Shown: piece after piece, positions 1-6,944 of the stretch | How the letters are laid out: the number at the start of each line of letters is the position of its first letter | Numbering within the stretch: the first letter of the stretch is position 1 | DNA from: Candidatus Coatesiibacteriota bacterium | GTDB lineage: Bacteria > B130-G9 | Reading direction: 5' to 3' | NCBI GenBank assembly: GCA_016929465.1 | Contig: JAFGIT010000309.1 | Coordinates: 1-12,396 of the forward strand | DNA length: 12,396 nucleotides | Made by a program: the position numbers and the translations under genes | Notes under the pieces: model-generated | What the model was told of the DNA's origin: nothing | The model's database searches: none | The model's input: only the letters and a program-made list of their open reading frames with translations

Positions 1-30
1 GAGGCTGAGCCATAAATCACGACGGTTCTT

Positions 31-133
31 TCGTAGGGGCGATTCACGAATCGCCCATATAAGATTTTCGGATAATCATGCTGACTACATGGAGGCATCC
101 GGGCGATTGGGCGGTTCGTGAACCGCCCCTACA
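31..133. repeat. REP/MITE-like pair of palindromes in inverted orientation
   Basis: Two short perfect hairpins face each other. The left one (37-56) has a 9-bp stem GGGCGATTC/GAATCGCCC with a 2-base loop. The right one (109-128) has a 9-bp stem GGGCGGTTC/GAACCGCCC with a 2-base loop. The outer flanks also match in inverted orientation: GTAGG leads into the left hairpin and CCTAC follows the right one. The whole is therefore a roughly 100-bp element with imperfect terminal inverted repeats and a 52-base core. This is the layout of REP doublets or small non-autonomous mobile elements. No transposase gene is present. Assignment to a particular repeat family is inference. Confidence 0.6.
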
Positions 134-272
134 AGGACGTTTCCCATGATCGCGGCATCAATTGACAATGCTGGCCTGATTTTGACAATCCACCCAAATT
201 GAGCCATAATTATTATGCGAAAGTAATGTGATGTCCTCACCCGCCGAATTATGGCACAGCCTCTTCCAGCCT

Positions 273-305
273 GTCCATGCTGTCCATTATGTCCATCAAG
301 TCCAT
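273..305. repeat. Four-copy 9-bp phased GTCCAT micro-repeat
   Basis: GTCCAT starts at 273, 282, 291 and 300, an exact 9-base period with variable 3-base spacers (GCT, TAT, CAA). On the minus strand it reads ATGGAC-NNN repeated, which would translate as repeated Met-Asp-X and opens an 18-codon frame (305 down to a stop at 249-251). It lies just beyond the 3' end of the minus-strand gene that ends at 360. I treat it as an intergenic repeat rather than a gene. Confidence 0.6.
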
Positions 306-359
306 CCCACCTGAGGCCATGGGCTGTGGTCGACGGTTGTGCAAGCCCGACATATCAGG

Positions 360-1851
360 CTACTGCGCCAGCCTCAGCTCAAACGGGACGGTCGCGATCT
401 CCCCGATGGGATTCAGCGTGCCGGGCTCCATCATCGCGACATAAACCATGTAATCGCCGTCCAGGCCAAATGGAAGCGGCTGCGGCTGTTCGATGTGGAG
501 CAGAATGAAATCGCTGATGAACGTCTCGGGCGTGAAGTGCAGATTCTCCGCTATCGGATGGACGCCCCCGATATTCCACGGATAAGACCACAGCTCGCCC
601 GAAGGCGTCTGAATCACGGCATAGACGTCCGCGTCGTACGTCCGCTGACCCGGCGCGATGCTCGCATTGATCACCGTCGTGTCCCCCGGCTCGATCACGT
701 CTAAGCCCACCGTCAGAGTGATCGTCGGATCGATGAGCTCGTCCGTCCGGTCATAGATCGCGACGTGTCTTTCTCCGGGGTAGTAGAGCCATATGTTGCC
801 TCTTGCGTCATAGACAGTTTTTATCAGGTTGCTGTACGGCATCGGAAATCCCTCGGGAATCGCACAGACCGGCTCAACTGCGATGGAATCTTCTAGCTCA
901 ATCACCCGGCACAGGACCATGTCTCGCATTATAACAAATGGATGTGGGCCGAATACATTTGCAGACTGACTGTCAAAAGGCAATGAAATTTCCGTTGAGC
1001 ATATAATGCCATCTAGGAATGAATACTTCTGCATTGAGAGGGGGCCACTATCGGAGTGCAATAGGGCGACGCCACTGTTGGTTAGTGCGAATCTGAGACC
1101 AGATCGCCTCCAATGCCATTTACCCGTTCGCCAATTGTGCCGAGAAATCTTCGTATATCCGAAGTCATCTAGGGTCAAGGCCCACGTCGCGCCATCATTG
1201 AATGGATAGAATATGAAGTCCTTACCCACCTCTCCTGCGACCTGCCACTCGTCGTCAATCAGCTGAGCTATTGATGCGCCCGATCTCGGGATTGAACTCC
1301 CCTCAACCCAACAGAATGCGCTGGACCACCTCTCATCGGAAGTAATTGATGTAGCTATGAATCCATATATGGATGTATAATTCCCTCCAGGCTCTGGCAG
1401 GTCTCCGGGATTGAGTACCTCTCGCCATATGCCGCGCGCATATTCCCAGACGTCGCCACAGGAATACCAGCCCGGCGGATCGACGGATAGAATAGCCAAG
1501 ATGCTATTGTCACGGCGCGAAATGCGTGGACCGGTATTCCAAAATCCGGTTGTATCAGCCTTGACGAAGAGCATTCCCTCTGGGGGATCCAAATGAAGCA
1601 TCTCGCCTCCAGGGCCACGCTTCCATACTCTCAGAATCCCGTCAGCAGAATGGTGTATTTGAAGCCACACCCCCCCCCGCGCGATCATCTGCTATCCCAT
1701 ATATGCTCCCAACAGAATCAAGATCATAGACTGCCCATGTCCCTGAAAAAGAGCTTGAATTCAGAGAGGCCGACAGGAGGAGAAACAGCAGGAACGCCCC
1801 CAGTTTGTGTTCAAATGCTCTCGCCTTGATAAGTCTTCTATTTGTGGCCAT
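360..1851 (-). CDS. Exported hypothetical protein, frame interrupted at a G9 tract
   Basis: I do not recognise a named family. The main open frame runs from 1688 to the TAG at 360-362 (442 aa), but its apparent start lies inside the protein. In the next frame, an ATG at 1851 is preceded by GGAGGG with a 7-base spacer. It encodes a classic signal peptide: basic MATNRRLIKA, then a hydrophobic core near residues 18-30. The two frames join if the run of nine G (minus strand; 1670-1678) is read as eight, giving about 496 aa. The body (residues about 40-378) is rich in Trp, Tyr and Gly and beta-like, with one propeller-like D-x-x-G-N-I-W-L stretch. The last 118 residues (379-496) look like an Ig-like beta-sandwich module. 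It is probably secreted or surface-exposed. The break may be a sequencing error, a real pseudogene or a phase-variable switch. Function is unknown. Confidence 0.7.
1670..1678 (-). other. Nine-base homopolymer (C9 plus strand, G9 in the gene) at a frame break
   Basis: Nine consecutive C on the plus strand fall where the signal-peptide frame (1851 downward) ends and the 442-aa frame begins. Read with eight G, the protein passes smoothly through D-D-R-A-G-G-V-W-L. Read with nine, the upstream frame runs into a stop about 10 codons later (stop at 1642-1644). The tract alone therefore decides whether the full-length exported protein is made. Confidence 0.75.
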
Positions 1852-1857
1852 ATTCAT

Positions 1858-1863
1858 CCCTCC
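1858..1863 (-). promoter_or_regulatory. Ribosome binding site that fixes the start at 1851
   Basis: The minus strand reads GGAGGG at 1863-1858. The ATG at 1851 is 7 bases from the GGAGG core, ideal spacing. The ATG at 1857 touches the motif and is too close to use it. No comparable site precedes the ATG at 1688, which supports the start at 1851. A weak 5-bp hairpin (ATTGC/GCAAT, 1868-1884) sits just upstream and could be incidental. Confidence 0.6.
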
Positions 1864-1997
1864 GGAGATTGCTCTGTGTGCAATGCGCAAAGTCAGCGGA
1901 CCCGGTTTTTGTGCCTCAGATTCAATGCCATACTGACGCTTGCCATTATGTTACCACGGATGGGTGCCGATGCAAATGATGTATCCATCGGCGGATT

Positions 1998-2044
1998 CTT
2001 TCCTCCTTCCGCCAATCGCCCCGCGATTGGCGGAAGGAGGAAAG
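1998..2044. repeat. 22-bp perfect inverted repeat with 3-base loop
   Basis: The left arm (1998-2019) begins CTTTCCTCC and ends CCAATCGC. The right arm (2023-2044) is its exact reverse complement. The loop is CCC (2020-2022). The stem is far longer and more perfect than a usual terminator, and neither strand has a T-run after it. It fits a mobile palindromic repeat or cruciform-forming element better than a terminator, although it could also stop or stabilise transcripts. Confidence 0.75.
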
Positions 2045-2112
2045 AGAGGAGGTGGCGGCCAATCTGATCCGTAGGTTTGGCCTTCGGCCGGCACACAACG
2101 GCTATTCACATG

Positions 2113-2129
2113 ATGCCCCGTCAGGGCAT
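2113..2129. repeat. Short palindrome ATGCCC/GGGCAT
   Basis: A 6-bp perfect stem (2113-2118 and 2124-2129) encloses the 5-base loop CGTCA. It is one of several small hairpins clustered in this spacer. No T-run follows on either strand, so I do not call it a terminator. Confidence 0.4.
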
Positions 2130-2185
2130 TGAAGGATGGAGGCAAATCGATTGCAGCACGAGTCTTGTCGGCGGCGATATTGGTA

Positions 2186-2212
2186 ATTCGTGTCCATTCG
2201 TGCGAATTCGTG
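2186..2212. repeat. Three-copy 10-bp phased ATTCGTG array
   Basis: ATTCGTG occurs at 2186, 2196 and 2206, an exact 10-base period with 3-base spacers TCC and CGA. The spacing is close to one helical turn, so every copy presents on the same DNA face. Similar ATTCGTG-type arrays are, from memory, frequent intergenic repeats in uncultured bacterial genomes. Function is unknown. Confidence 0.6.
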
Positions 2213-2228
2213 GCTGAATATCTGATCA

Positions 2229-2263
2229 ATTGGCGGGCTGAAAGCCCACCCCACATTGCCAAT
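2229..2263 (-). terminator. Possible hairpin after the radical SAM gene
   Basis: GGGCT (2235-2239) pairs with AGCCC (2243-2247) around a GAA loop. Outer ATTGGC (2229-2234) can pair with GCCAAT (2258-2263), leaving an unpaired stretch on one side. It lies 14 bases beyond the 3' end (2277) of the minus-strand radical SAM gene, the position expected of a terminator, but no T-run follows. A REP-like palindrome is the alternative. Confidence 0.3.
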
Positions 2264-2276
2264 CCGAAATACGCAA

Positions 2277-3302
2277 TCAATCAACCGGCAGGGCTATCTC
2301 CTTGCTGGGCACACAATTAGTACAAATTCGGTCTCCGCGATGCAGATATTTTTCCCGCTTGTCCTTGGCAAGGCCGCTCTCCTTCCAGACCTCTTGCCAC
2401 CCTTCGGAGATGAGGTTGCCATACGGCTTCATCCCCTCTGGCCCGAAGAGGCAGGGATAGACATCCCCGTCGGCGCTCACGTATATATTCTCCTGCTGCG
2501 GGCAAGGGCCCAGGTGCTTCAGGACCAGGCGCCCCTCTTCATCCAATGTGTAATTGCAGACCTCGTGGTCCAGTGGGACATCGTCGATGTGGACCCTGCG
2601 GTATTCGTCGCCATCGCGGAAGAGGTCCACCCTCATCGGTTTGACGAAAGCCATGTCGCAGCCCAGCCGGCTGACGATATCAGCGAATTTGTCGATCTGT
2701 TCAACGCTCGTCTTCGTTGCGATCAACTGGACCTCGATAACCGGGAAATGCTGCCCTCTTTCTCGCTTCAGCTCGCAAAGGGATGCGATATTGTCGATGG
2801 TCCGCTCGAATTTGCCCCCAACCTGCTTCGCCTCGTATTCGTTCTTTTCTGCCGAAATAAGCGTTGTCACGATGCGGTGCGGGGCGATGCTGACCATCGA
2901 CTTCGCGGTTTCTAGGTCGAGCGTCGCGAGGTTCGAGTTGAGGGTAACTACCAGCCGATGCCTTCGGGCGATGGCGATGATCTCGAGAATCTCTGGATTC
3001 TCGAGCGGCTCTCCCGTCCTCACGAAGGTGACGGCCCCTACGTGGCTCGAGGCGTGCCTCAATGTCGATTCGAGATCGCTAGCGGGAAGGAACTTCCGCT
3101 TCCTCTCCGAAAGGTGGAAAATCCCCTCGCACCAGGGACATGTCAGGTTGCATTGGGTCGAACTCTCGACAAGCAGGCCGCGGGGCCAACCAGCAAGTCG
3201 CCTCACGATCTCCTTCGATGCTGCCCCGATCAGCCACGGAATGCTCGATGCCCTAACAACGTGGACTAGAGTCTTCAGCCGCCTCGAATCAATAATCTTC
3301 AT
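2277..3302 (-). CDS. Radical SAM protein with SPASM/twitch-like C-terminal domain
   Basis: A predicted [4Fe-4S] enzyme that cleaves S-adenosylmethionine to start radical chemistry; the substrate is unknown. With the start at 3302 it is 341 aa. The cluster motif C-x3-C-x2-C is C51, C55, C58 (CNLTCPWC). A TIM-barrel-like core follows, with a V-R-T-G-E-P-L-E-N-P stretch in the SAM-binding position. The C-terminal region has C267, C284 after a D-G-D-V-Y-P stretch, then G-N-L and paired C327-x2-C330. That is enough for one auxiliary cluster, fewer Cys than a full two-cluster SPASM domain. SPASM proteins often modify ribosomal peptides or activate enzymes, but no precursor gene is evident nearby. 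The frame stays open upstream to 3506, but those 68 residues lack domain-like content and run toward the divergent gene. ATG 3302 has only a weak ribosome site, so the start is uncertain. Confidence 0.85.
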   Translation of the reverse strand: MKIIDSRRLKTLVHVVRASSIPWLIGAASKEIVRRLAGWPRGLLVESSTQCNLTCPWCEGIFHLSERKRKFLPASDLESTLRHASSHVGAVTFVRTGEPLENPEILEIIAIARRHRLVVTLNSNLATLDLETAKSMVSIAPHRIVTTLISAEKNEYEAKQVGGKFERTIDNIASLCELKRERGQHFPVIEVQLIATKTSVEQIDKFADIVSRLGCDMAFVKPMRVDLFRDGDEYRRVHIDDVPLDHEVCNYTLDEEGRLVLKHLGPCPQQENIYVSADGDVYPCLFGPEGMKPYGNLISEGWQEVWKESGLAKDKREKYLHRGDRICTNCVPSKEIALPVD

Positions 3303-3524
3303 TCGGCCCAGTTTAGCAGAATGGAACTCGAGGAGCCATCTCAACCGGTCGCAAGAGTGGCTAATGCGCCTCATCCGCGTCCAGGGAGCGGAACCGGGCC
3401 TTGTCGGTATCTGTTTAACACCTAAACGGCATGCCTCTAAATGAAGTGCTTGTAACCGATACGGTCTCGGATGGCCCCACGCCTTTGAGCCATCGGATCG
3501 CATCATCTCGTCGGAGGAAAGGTC
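3303..3524. other. Divergent intergenic region
   Basis: These 222 bases separate the minus-strand radical SAM gene from the plus-strand VIT/vWA gene and must carry promoters for both if the start at 3302 is right. A weak plus-strand candidate is TTGTCG (3401-3406), 16 bases, then TAAACG (3423-3428). I saw no clear operator palindrome. Confidence 0.35.
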
Positions 3525-5705
3525 ATGAGAAGAATCTCATCCCTCTTATTCTACCTGGCGCTATTGATTCTCGCTAGCACAGCGGCTTTCTGTCAGGGGC
3601 TCATCTTCGTGCCAGAGCCCGAGACCGGCATACCGCAGCCTCTCTCGACCAAGTCGCTCAAGGTGACATTCGAGGCCACCGAGAGCCTGGCCAAGACCCG
3701 AATAGAGCAGACCTTCTTCAATCCCACAAATCGCACACTCGAGGGCCGCCTCGTATTCCCATTGCCGAAAGGCGCCGCCGTCTCCGAATTTGCGATGTGG
3801 GCCGGCAATAAGAAGCTGAAGGCGCAGGTTCGCTCCAGCAAAGATGCGAAGCGGATCTACGACGATATTGTCAGAAAAATGCGAGACCCCGCCTTGCTGC
3901 AATATGTCGGCCGGGGCTTGTTCGAGGCGAGTGTCTATCCGATCGAGCCGAATTCCACCAAGAAGATAGAGCTCCAGTATTCATGCGTTCTCGAGACCGA
4001 GGGAGACGTGGTCAACTATGTATTCCCCCTCGATTCATTCTCGGTTACGCACCTGCCGCTCATGAGCTTCGTCCTCGCAGGACGGATCAAGTCGAATTCT
4101 CCACTGAAAAGCATCTACTGTCCTTCCCACAACATCGCCATCACGAGGCTGAGCGACACCGAGGCCAGCGTCAGCTATGAGGGCAACGACGTCAAGGCCG
4201 AGAAGGACTTCAGTATGTATTACACCCTTTCCAGGGACGACATCGGCATCAACCTCCTATCGCACAAGGAAGGAAGCGATGGGTACTTCCTGCTTCTGGC
4301 CGCTCCGAAATACGCTTCCGACAAGAGCAAGCAACCACCGAAGGAAGTAATATTCGCCCTCGACATATCGGGCAGTATGCAGGGGCAGAAGATGGAGCAG
4401 GCCCGTCAGGCCGCAAAGCACATCGTGTCGAATCTCAGCGACGATGACTACTTCAATCTCATTGTATTCAACGACCAGGTGCGGAAATTCAGGAGCAGCA
4501 GGGTCAGGGCGACTAAGCCGGACGTCAAGCGGGCAATCGAATTTCTTGATGAGCTGGAGGCAGCCGGCGGGACGAACATCGATGGCGCCCTCTTGGAGGC
4601 AGTATCCATGCTCGAAAGAAGCGATATCGCCAAGATGGTCATATTCCTGACAGATGGACAGCCGACTGTCGGAGTAACCGACACACAGAAGATACTCGAG
4701 AACATAAAGGCAAAGAACACCGGCTCGGTGCGCATCTACGGCTTCGGCGTCGGTTTTGACGTGGGGGCCGACTTGCTCGATGGCATAGCCAGGGAGAGCA
4801 AGGGCACGGTCTCTTATGTGTTGAAGGACGACCAGCTGGAGCGCGTCATCTCTTCATTCTACAATAAGGTTGCCTATCCAGTTCTCTCGGATGTCTCGCT
4901 GAAGATCTCGGGTGTCGAGACCTTCGAGCAATATCCCTCGACGCTTCCGGACTTCTTCAAGGGAACACAGGTCGTTCTCTTCGGTCGCTACTCTGGAGAC
5001 GGCCAGGCCCGTATCGCGCTTTCCGGCTCCGTGGGCTCGCGCACCAAGACCTTCGAGCGAGACCTCAAGTTCGCACGAGACTCTGAGGGCTATGATTTCA
5101 TCCCAAGGCTATGGGCGCTTAGGCGCGTCGGTTTCCTGCTGGATGAGATAAGGCGGAAGGGTGAGAACAAGGAGCTCGTCGATGAGTGCATCCGTCTCGG
5201 GACCAAGTATGCAATCGTGACGCCTTACACTTCCCAACTGGTGACAGAAGATGAAGCGCCGCCCCTGCCTCGCTGGTGGGCTGATGAGCGAGGGGATGTC
5301 CCATCGGTGAGACACAGAGATGCAGACTCCACAACGCTGAATAAACAAACCTATATGAAGACCGTCGCGATGTCGCCGCTGGCTCCCGAAGGTACCAAGG
5401 ACAAGATAACTGGCTCGATGGTCATACAGGAGCTTTCAGAAGCGACCGCAGAGAAGTCGCAATACACAGGCACTCGGAAGGTAATCGGCGCCAAGACTTT
5501 CCTGATGAAGGACGGCTGCTGGGTAGATACGGCGCTCGACAAGGCTCAACTCGATAAGCCCGACGAGGTGGTCAAGTTCTTCAGTGAACGCTACTTCAAC
5601 CTGATAGATGATGATGAATTGCTCGCGAGATACCTCTCAGCTGGAGATTGCGTGGTCGTCTTGCACAAGGGCAAGGTCCTGAAGATAACCCAGGAAGGTC
5701 CCTGA
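3525..5705 (+). CDS. Secreted VIT and von Willebrand factor A domain protein
   Basis: A 726-aa exported protein. GGAGG (3513-3517) lies 7 bases before the ATG. Residues 1-24 form a signal peptide (MRRIS, hydrophobic core to about A21). A VIT domain spans about 38-170, with the hallmark I-Y-D-D-I-x-R stretch at 111-117 and conserved G-R-G-L-F-E-A near 129-135. The vWA domain (about 272-450) keeps a complete metal-binding MIDAS set: D280-I-S-G-S284, T350 and D377. A beta-rich linker follows, then a C-terminal module (about 650-722) with a K-T-F-x4-G-C-W-x-D pattern that I recall from other bacterial VIT-vWA proteins. The order matches inter-alpha-trypsin-inhibitor heavy chain-like proteins, which bind protein ligands through a divalent metal. 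There is no LPXTG motif or C-terminal membrane anchor, and C23 is not in a lipobox. It is likely periplasmic or surface-associated; ligand unknown. Confidence 0.92.
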   Translation: MRRISSLLFYLALLILASTAAFCQGLIFVPEPETGIPQPLSTKSLKVTFEATESLAKTRIEQTFFNPTNRTLEGRLVFPLPKGAAVSEFAMWAGNKKLKAQVRSSKDAKRIYDDIVRKMRDPALLQYVGRGLFEASVYPIEPNSTKKIELQYSCVLETEGDVVNYVFPLDSFSVTHLPLMSFVLAGRIKSNSPLKSIYCPSHNIAITRLSDTEASVSYEGNDVKAEKDFSMYYTLSRDDIGINLLSHKEGSDGYFLLLAAPKYASDKSKQPPKEVIFALDISGSMQGQKMEQARQAAKHIVSNLSDDDYFNLIVFNDQVRKFRSSRVRATKPDVKRAIEFLDELEAAGGTNIDGALLEAVSMLERSDIAKMVIFLTDGQPTVGVTDTQKILENIKAKNTGSVRIYGFGVGFDVGADLLDGIARESKGTVSYVLKDDQLERVISSFYNKVAYPVLSDVSLKISGVETFEQYPSTLPDFFKGTQVVLFGRYSGDGQARIALSGSVGSRTKTFERDLKFARDSEGYDFIPRLWALRRVGFLLDEIRRKGENKELVDECIRLGTKYAIVTPYTSQLVTEDEAPPLPRWWADERGDVPSVRHRDADSTTLNKQTYMKTVAMSPLAPEGTKDKITGSMVIQELSEATAEKSQYTGTRKVIGAKTFLMKDGCWVDTALDKAQLDKPDEVVKFFSERYFNLIDDDELLARYLSAGDCVVVLHKGKVLKITQEGP

Positions 5706-5760
5706 AGCAGATTCAAACACCTGTATTAATATTCTCGCAGAAATAGAAATATCGACAACG

Positions 5761-5787
5761 CCCCGGAGGTCATTCCGGCCTCCGGGG
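5761..5787 (+). terminator. Strong GC hairpin after the VIT/vWA gene
   Basis: CCCCGGAGG (5761-5769) pairs perfectly with CCTCCGGGG (5779-5787) around a 9-base loop, 55 bases after the stop codon and 86 bases before the next gene. No T-run follows. It is either a weak or factor-assisted terminator or a transcript-stabilising hairpin. It separates the VIT/vWA gene from the next operon. Confidence 0.55.
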
Positions 5788-5873
5788 TCGAGGTCCCGGT
5801 TGACGCACCACGCCATAAGTCTTAATTTGGCCGAGAGACGAATCAATATTTCGCGCCAATCAGGGACTGAGGG

Positions 5874-6944
5874 ATGACATACGAGGAAGTGTTTCGCGAC
5901 GTTGCTGCGGGGCTTCGTGAAATCCAGTCGAGAATGCAGGCCATTCTCGATACGAGCGCAATTCCCGTTGATGACGCATTCAAATCCACGATCAAGTATC
6001 CCGGAAAATTGCTGAGACCGGGGCTCTTGCTTTTGTCTGCTAAGAGTGGGAAAGAGCCTGCTTTGGAGCGAGCCATAGCTCTCGGTTGCTCAGTCGAAAT
6101 GCTTCATGTCGCAACTCTCCTTCATGACGATGTAATCGACGGTTCATGCCTCAGGCGTCAGATGCCGACGGCGGCAAGATCGCTGGGTGACAACTGCTCG
6201 GTGCTTTTGGGCGATTACCTCTTCGCAAGGAGCCTCAAGTTGCTAGCCGAGAGCCGCGAGTTCGATTCTCTCCTACCGATAGCGAGGGCCGTCGAGGCCT
6301 GTGCGGAGGGTGAGCTTCTCGAGCAGGCGAACCTCTGCAATCTGGCCCTCGGAATCGATGAATACATGCTTATAAACGAGAAAAAGACGGCACGCCTCTT
6401 CGAGGCATGCTGCAGGCTGGGGGCGACCCTCGGCGCGTTCGGCGATATGGCGATTGAATCGCTCGCTGAGTTCGGGCTTCATTTCGGACTCGGATTCCAG
6501 ATCATCGACGACCTACTCGACTTCGTCGGCGACATAGCCTCTCTCGGGAAACCGATCTACCAGGACCTTGCGCATGGGGTGATCACTCTACCAACCATTC
6601 TCGCATTGAGCGTTCTATCGGACGGTGAACGAGATGAGCTCGACGGATTATTCTCCTGCCATGCAGACAGACCCAGCTGCGCCGCCCCACTCGAATACGA
6701 CCGCGAGAAGATGTTGAAGCTGAGAGAATTCATCAATTCGAGCGGAGCACTCGAGGCGACGCTCAACGCTGCAAGAGGCCTGTTTGATGAGGCGAAAAAG
6801 ATGACCGAGCGGCCGGGGTTGCCGGATATCCTCCGCTCGAAGCTCGATCAACTATGCAGTCTCATGCTCGAAAAAGGCCAGATTGCCCTTGCCGGCTTCA
6901 GAGAAAGCACCACCATTGAGAAGAAAGGACTTGAGCAATCATGA
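5874..6944 (+). CDS. Trans-type polyprenyl diphosphate synthase
   Basis: Condenses isopentenyl diphosphate units onto an allylic primer to make an all-trans prenyl diphosphate, typically for quinone side chains; the cytosolic location is inferred. It is 356 aa, slightly longer than the usual 320-330. Hallmarks are G-K-L-L-R-P (about 44-49, binds the homoallylic substrate), the first Asp-rich motif D85-D-V-I-D89 preceded by L-L-H, and the second, D212-D-L-L-D216, in F-Q-I-I-D-D. Both Mg-binding motifs are intact, so the enzyme should be active. Product chain length cannot be read reliably by eye. The ATG at 5874 has AGGGA (5862-5866) 7 bases upstream. The 3' end overlaps the next gene by ATGA (6941-6944), implying translational coupling. 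Octaprenyl- or heptaprenyl-type synthases are the closest relatives I can suggest, so I give no symbol. Confidence 0.93.
   Translation: MTYEEVFRDVAAGLREIQSRMQAILDTSAIPVDDAFKSTIKYPGKLLRPGLLLLSAKSGKEPALERAIALGCSVEMLHVATLLHDDVIDGSCLRRQMPTAARSLGDNCSVLLGDYLFARSLKLLAESREFDSLLPIARAVEACAEGELLEQANLCNLALGIDEYMLINEKKTARLFEACCRLGATLGAFGDMAIESLAEFGLHFGLGFQIIDDLLDFVGDIASLGKPIYQDLAHGVITLPTILALSVLSDGERDELDGLFSCHADRPSCAAPLEYDREKMLKLREFINSSGALEATLNAARGLFDEAKKMTERPGLPDILRSKLDQLCSLMLEKGQIALAGFRESTTIEKKGLEQS

Larger units (their letters stand above)
1864..2276. other. Gene-free, palindrome-rich intergenic spacer
   Basis: No credible gene is seen in this 0.4-kb stretch between two minus-strand genes. It holds a 22-bp perfect inverted repeat (1998-2044), a GGCC-TTC-GGCC hairpin (2079-2089), an ATGCCC/GGGCAT hairpin (2113-2129), a three-copy ATTCGTG array (2186-2212), and an ATTGGC...GCCAAT structure enclosing GGGCT/AGCCC (2229-2263). 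The short frames here read through these palindromes and show no protein-like composition. It must contain the promoter of the gene starting at 1851 and probably the 3' end of the radical SAM transcript. Confidence 0.6.

Noticed and set aside
273-305. CRISPR array or true microsatellite
   Set aside because: Units are only 9 bp with 3-base variable spacers, and there is no cas gene. The ATTCGTG array (2186-2212) fails for the same reasons.
249-305. 18-codon minus-strand micro-gene (Met-Asp-X repeats)
   Set aside because: It is entirely built from the phased repeat plus a short tail. A G-rich stretch precedes the ATG, but no independent evidence of coding is visible.
2256-2915. Plus-strand open frame of 219 codons in the same locus
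   Set aside because: It lies mostly antisense to the radical SAM gene, and its start falls in the palindromic spacer. No domain-like sequence was seen.
2554-3444. Plus-strand open frame of 296 codons opposite the radical SAM gene
   Set aside because: It is antisense to a protein with clear C-x3-C-x2-C and SPASM-like motifs, has Ser/Arg-rich low-information composition and no ribosome site; it is a shadow of the codon bias of the real gene.
3303-3506. 68-residue N-terminal extension of the radical SAM protein up to 3506
   Set aside because: The frame is open, but the composition is not domain-like, it reaches within 20 bases of the divergent gene's start, and radical SAM proteins of this type usually have the first cluster motif near residue 20-60, as given by the start at 3302.
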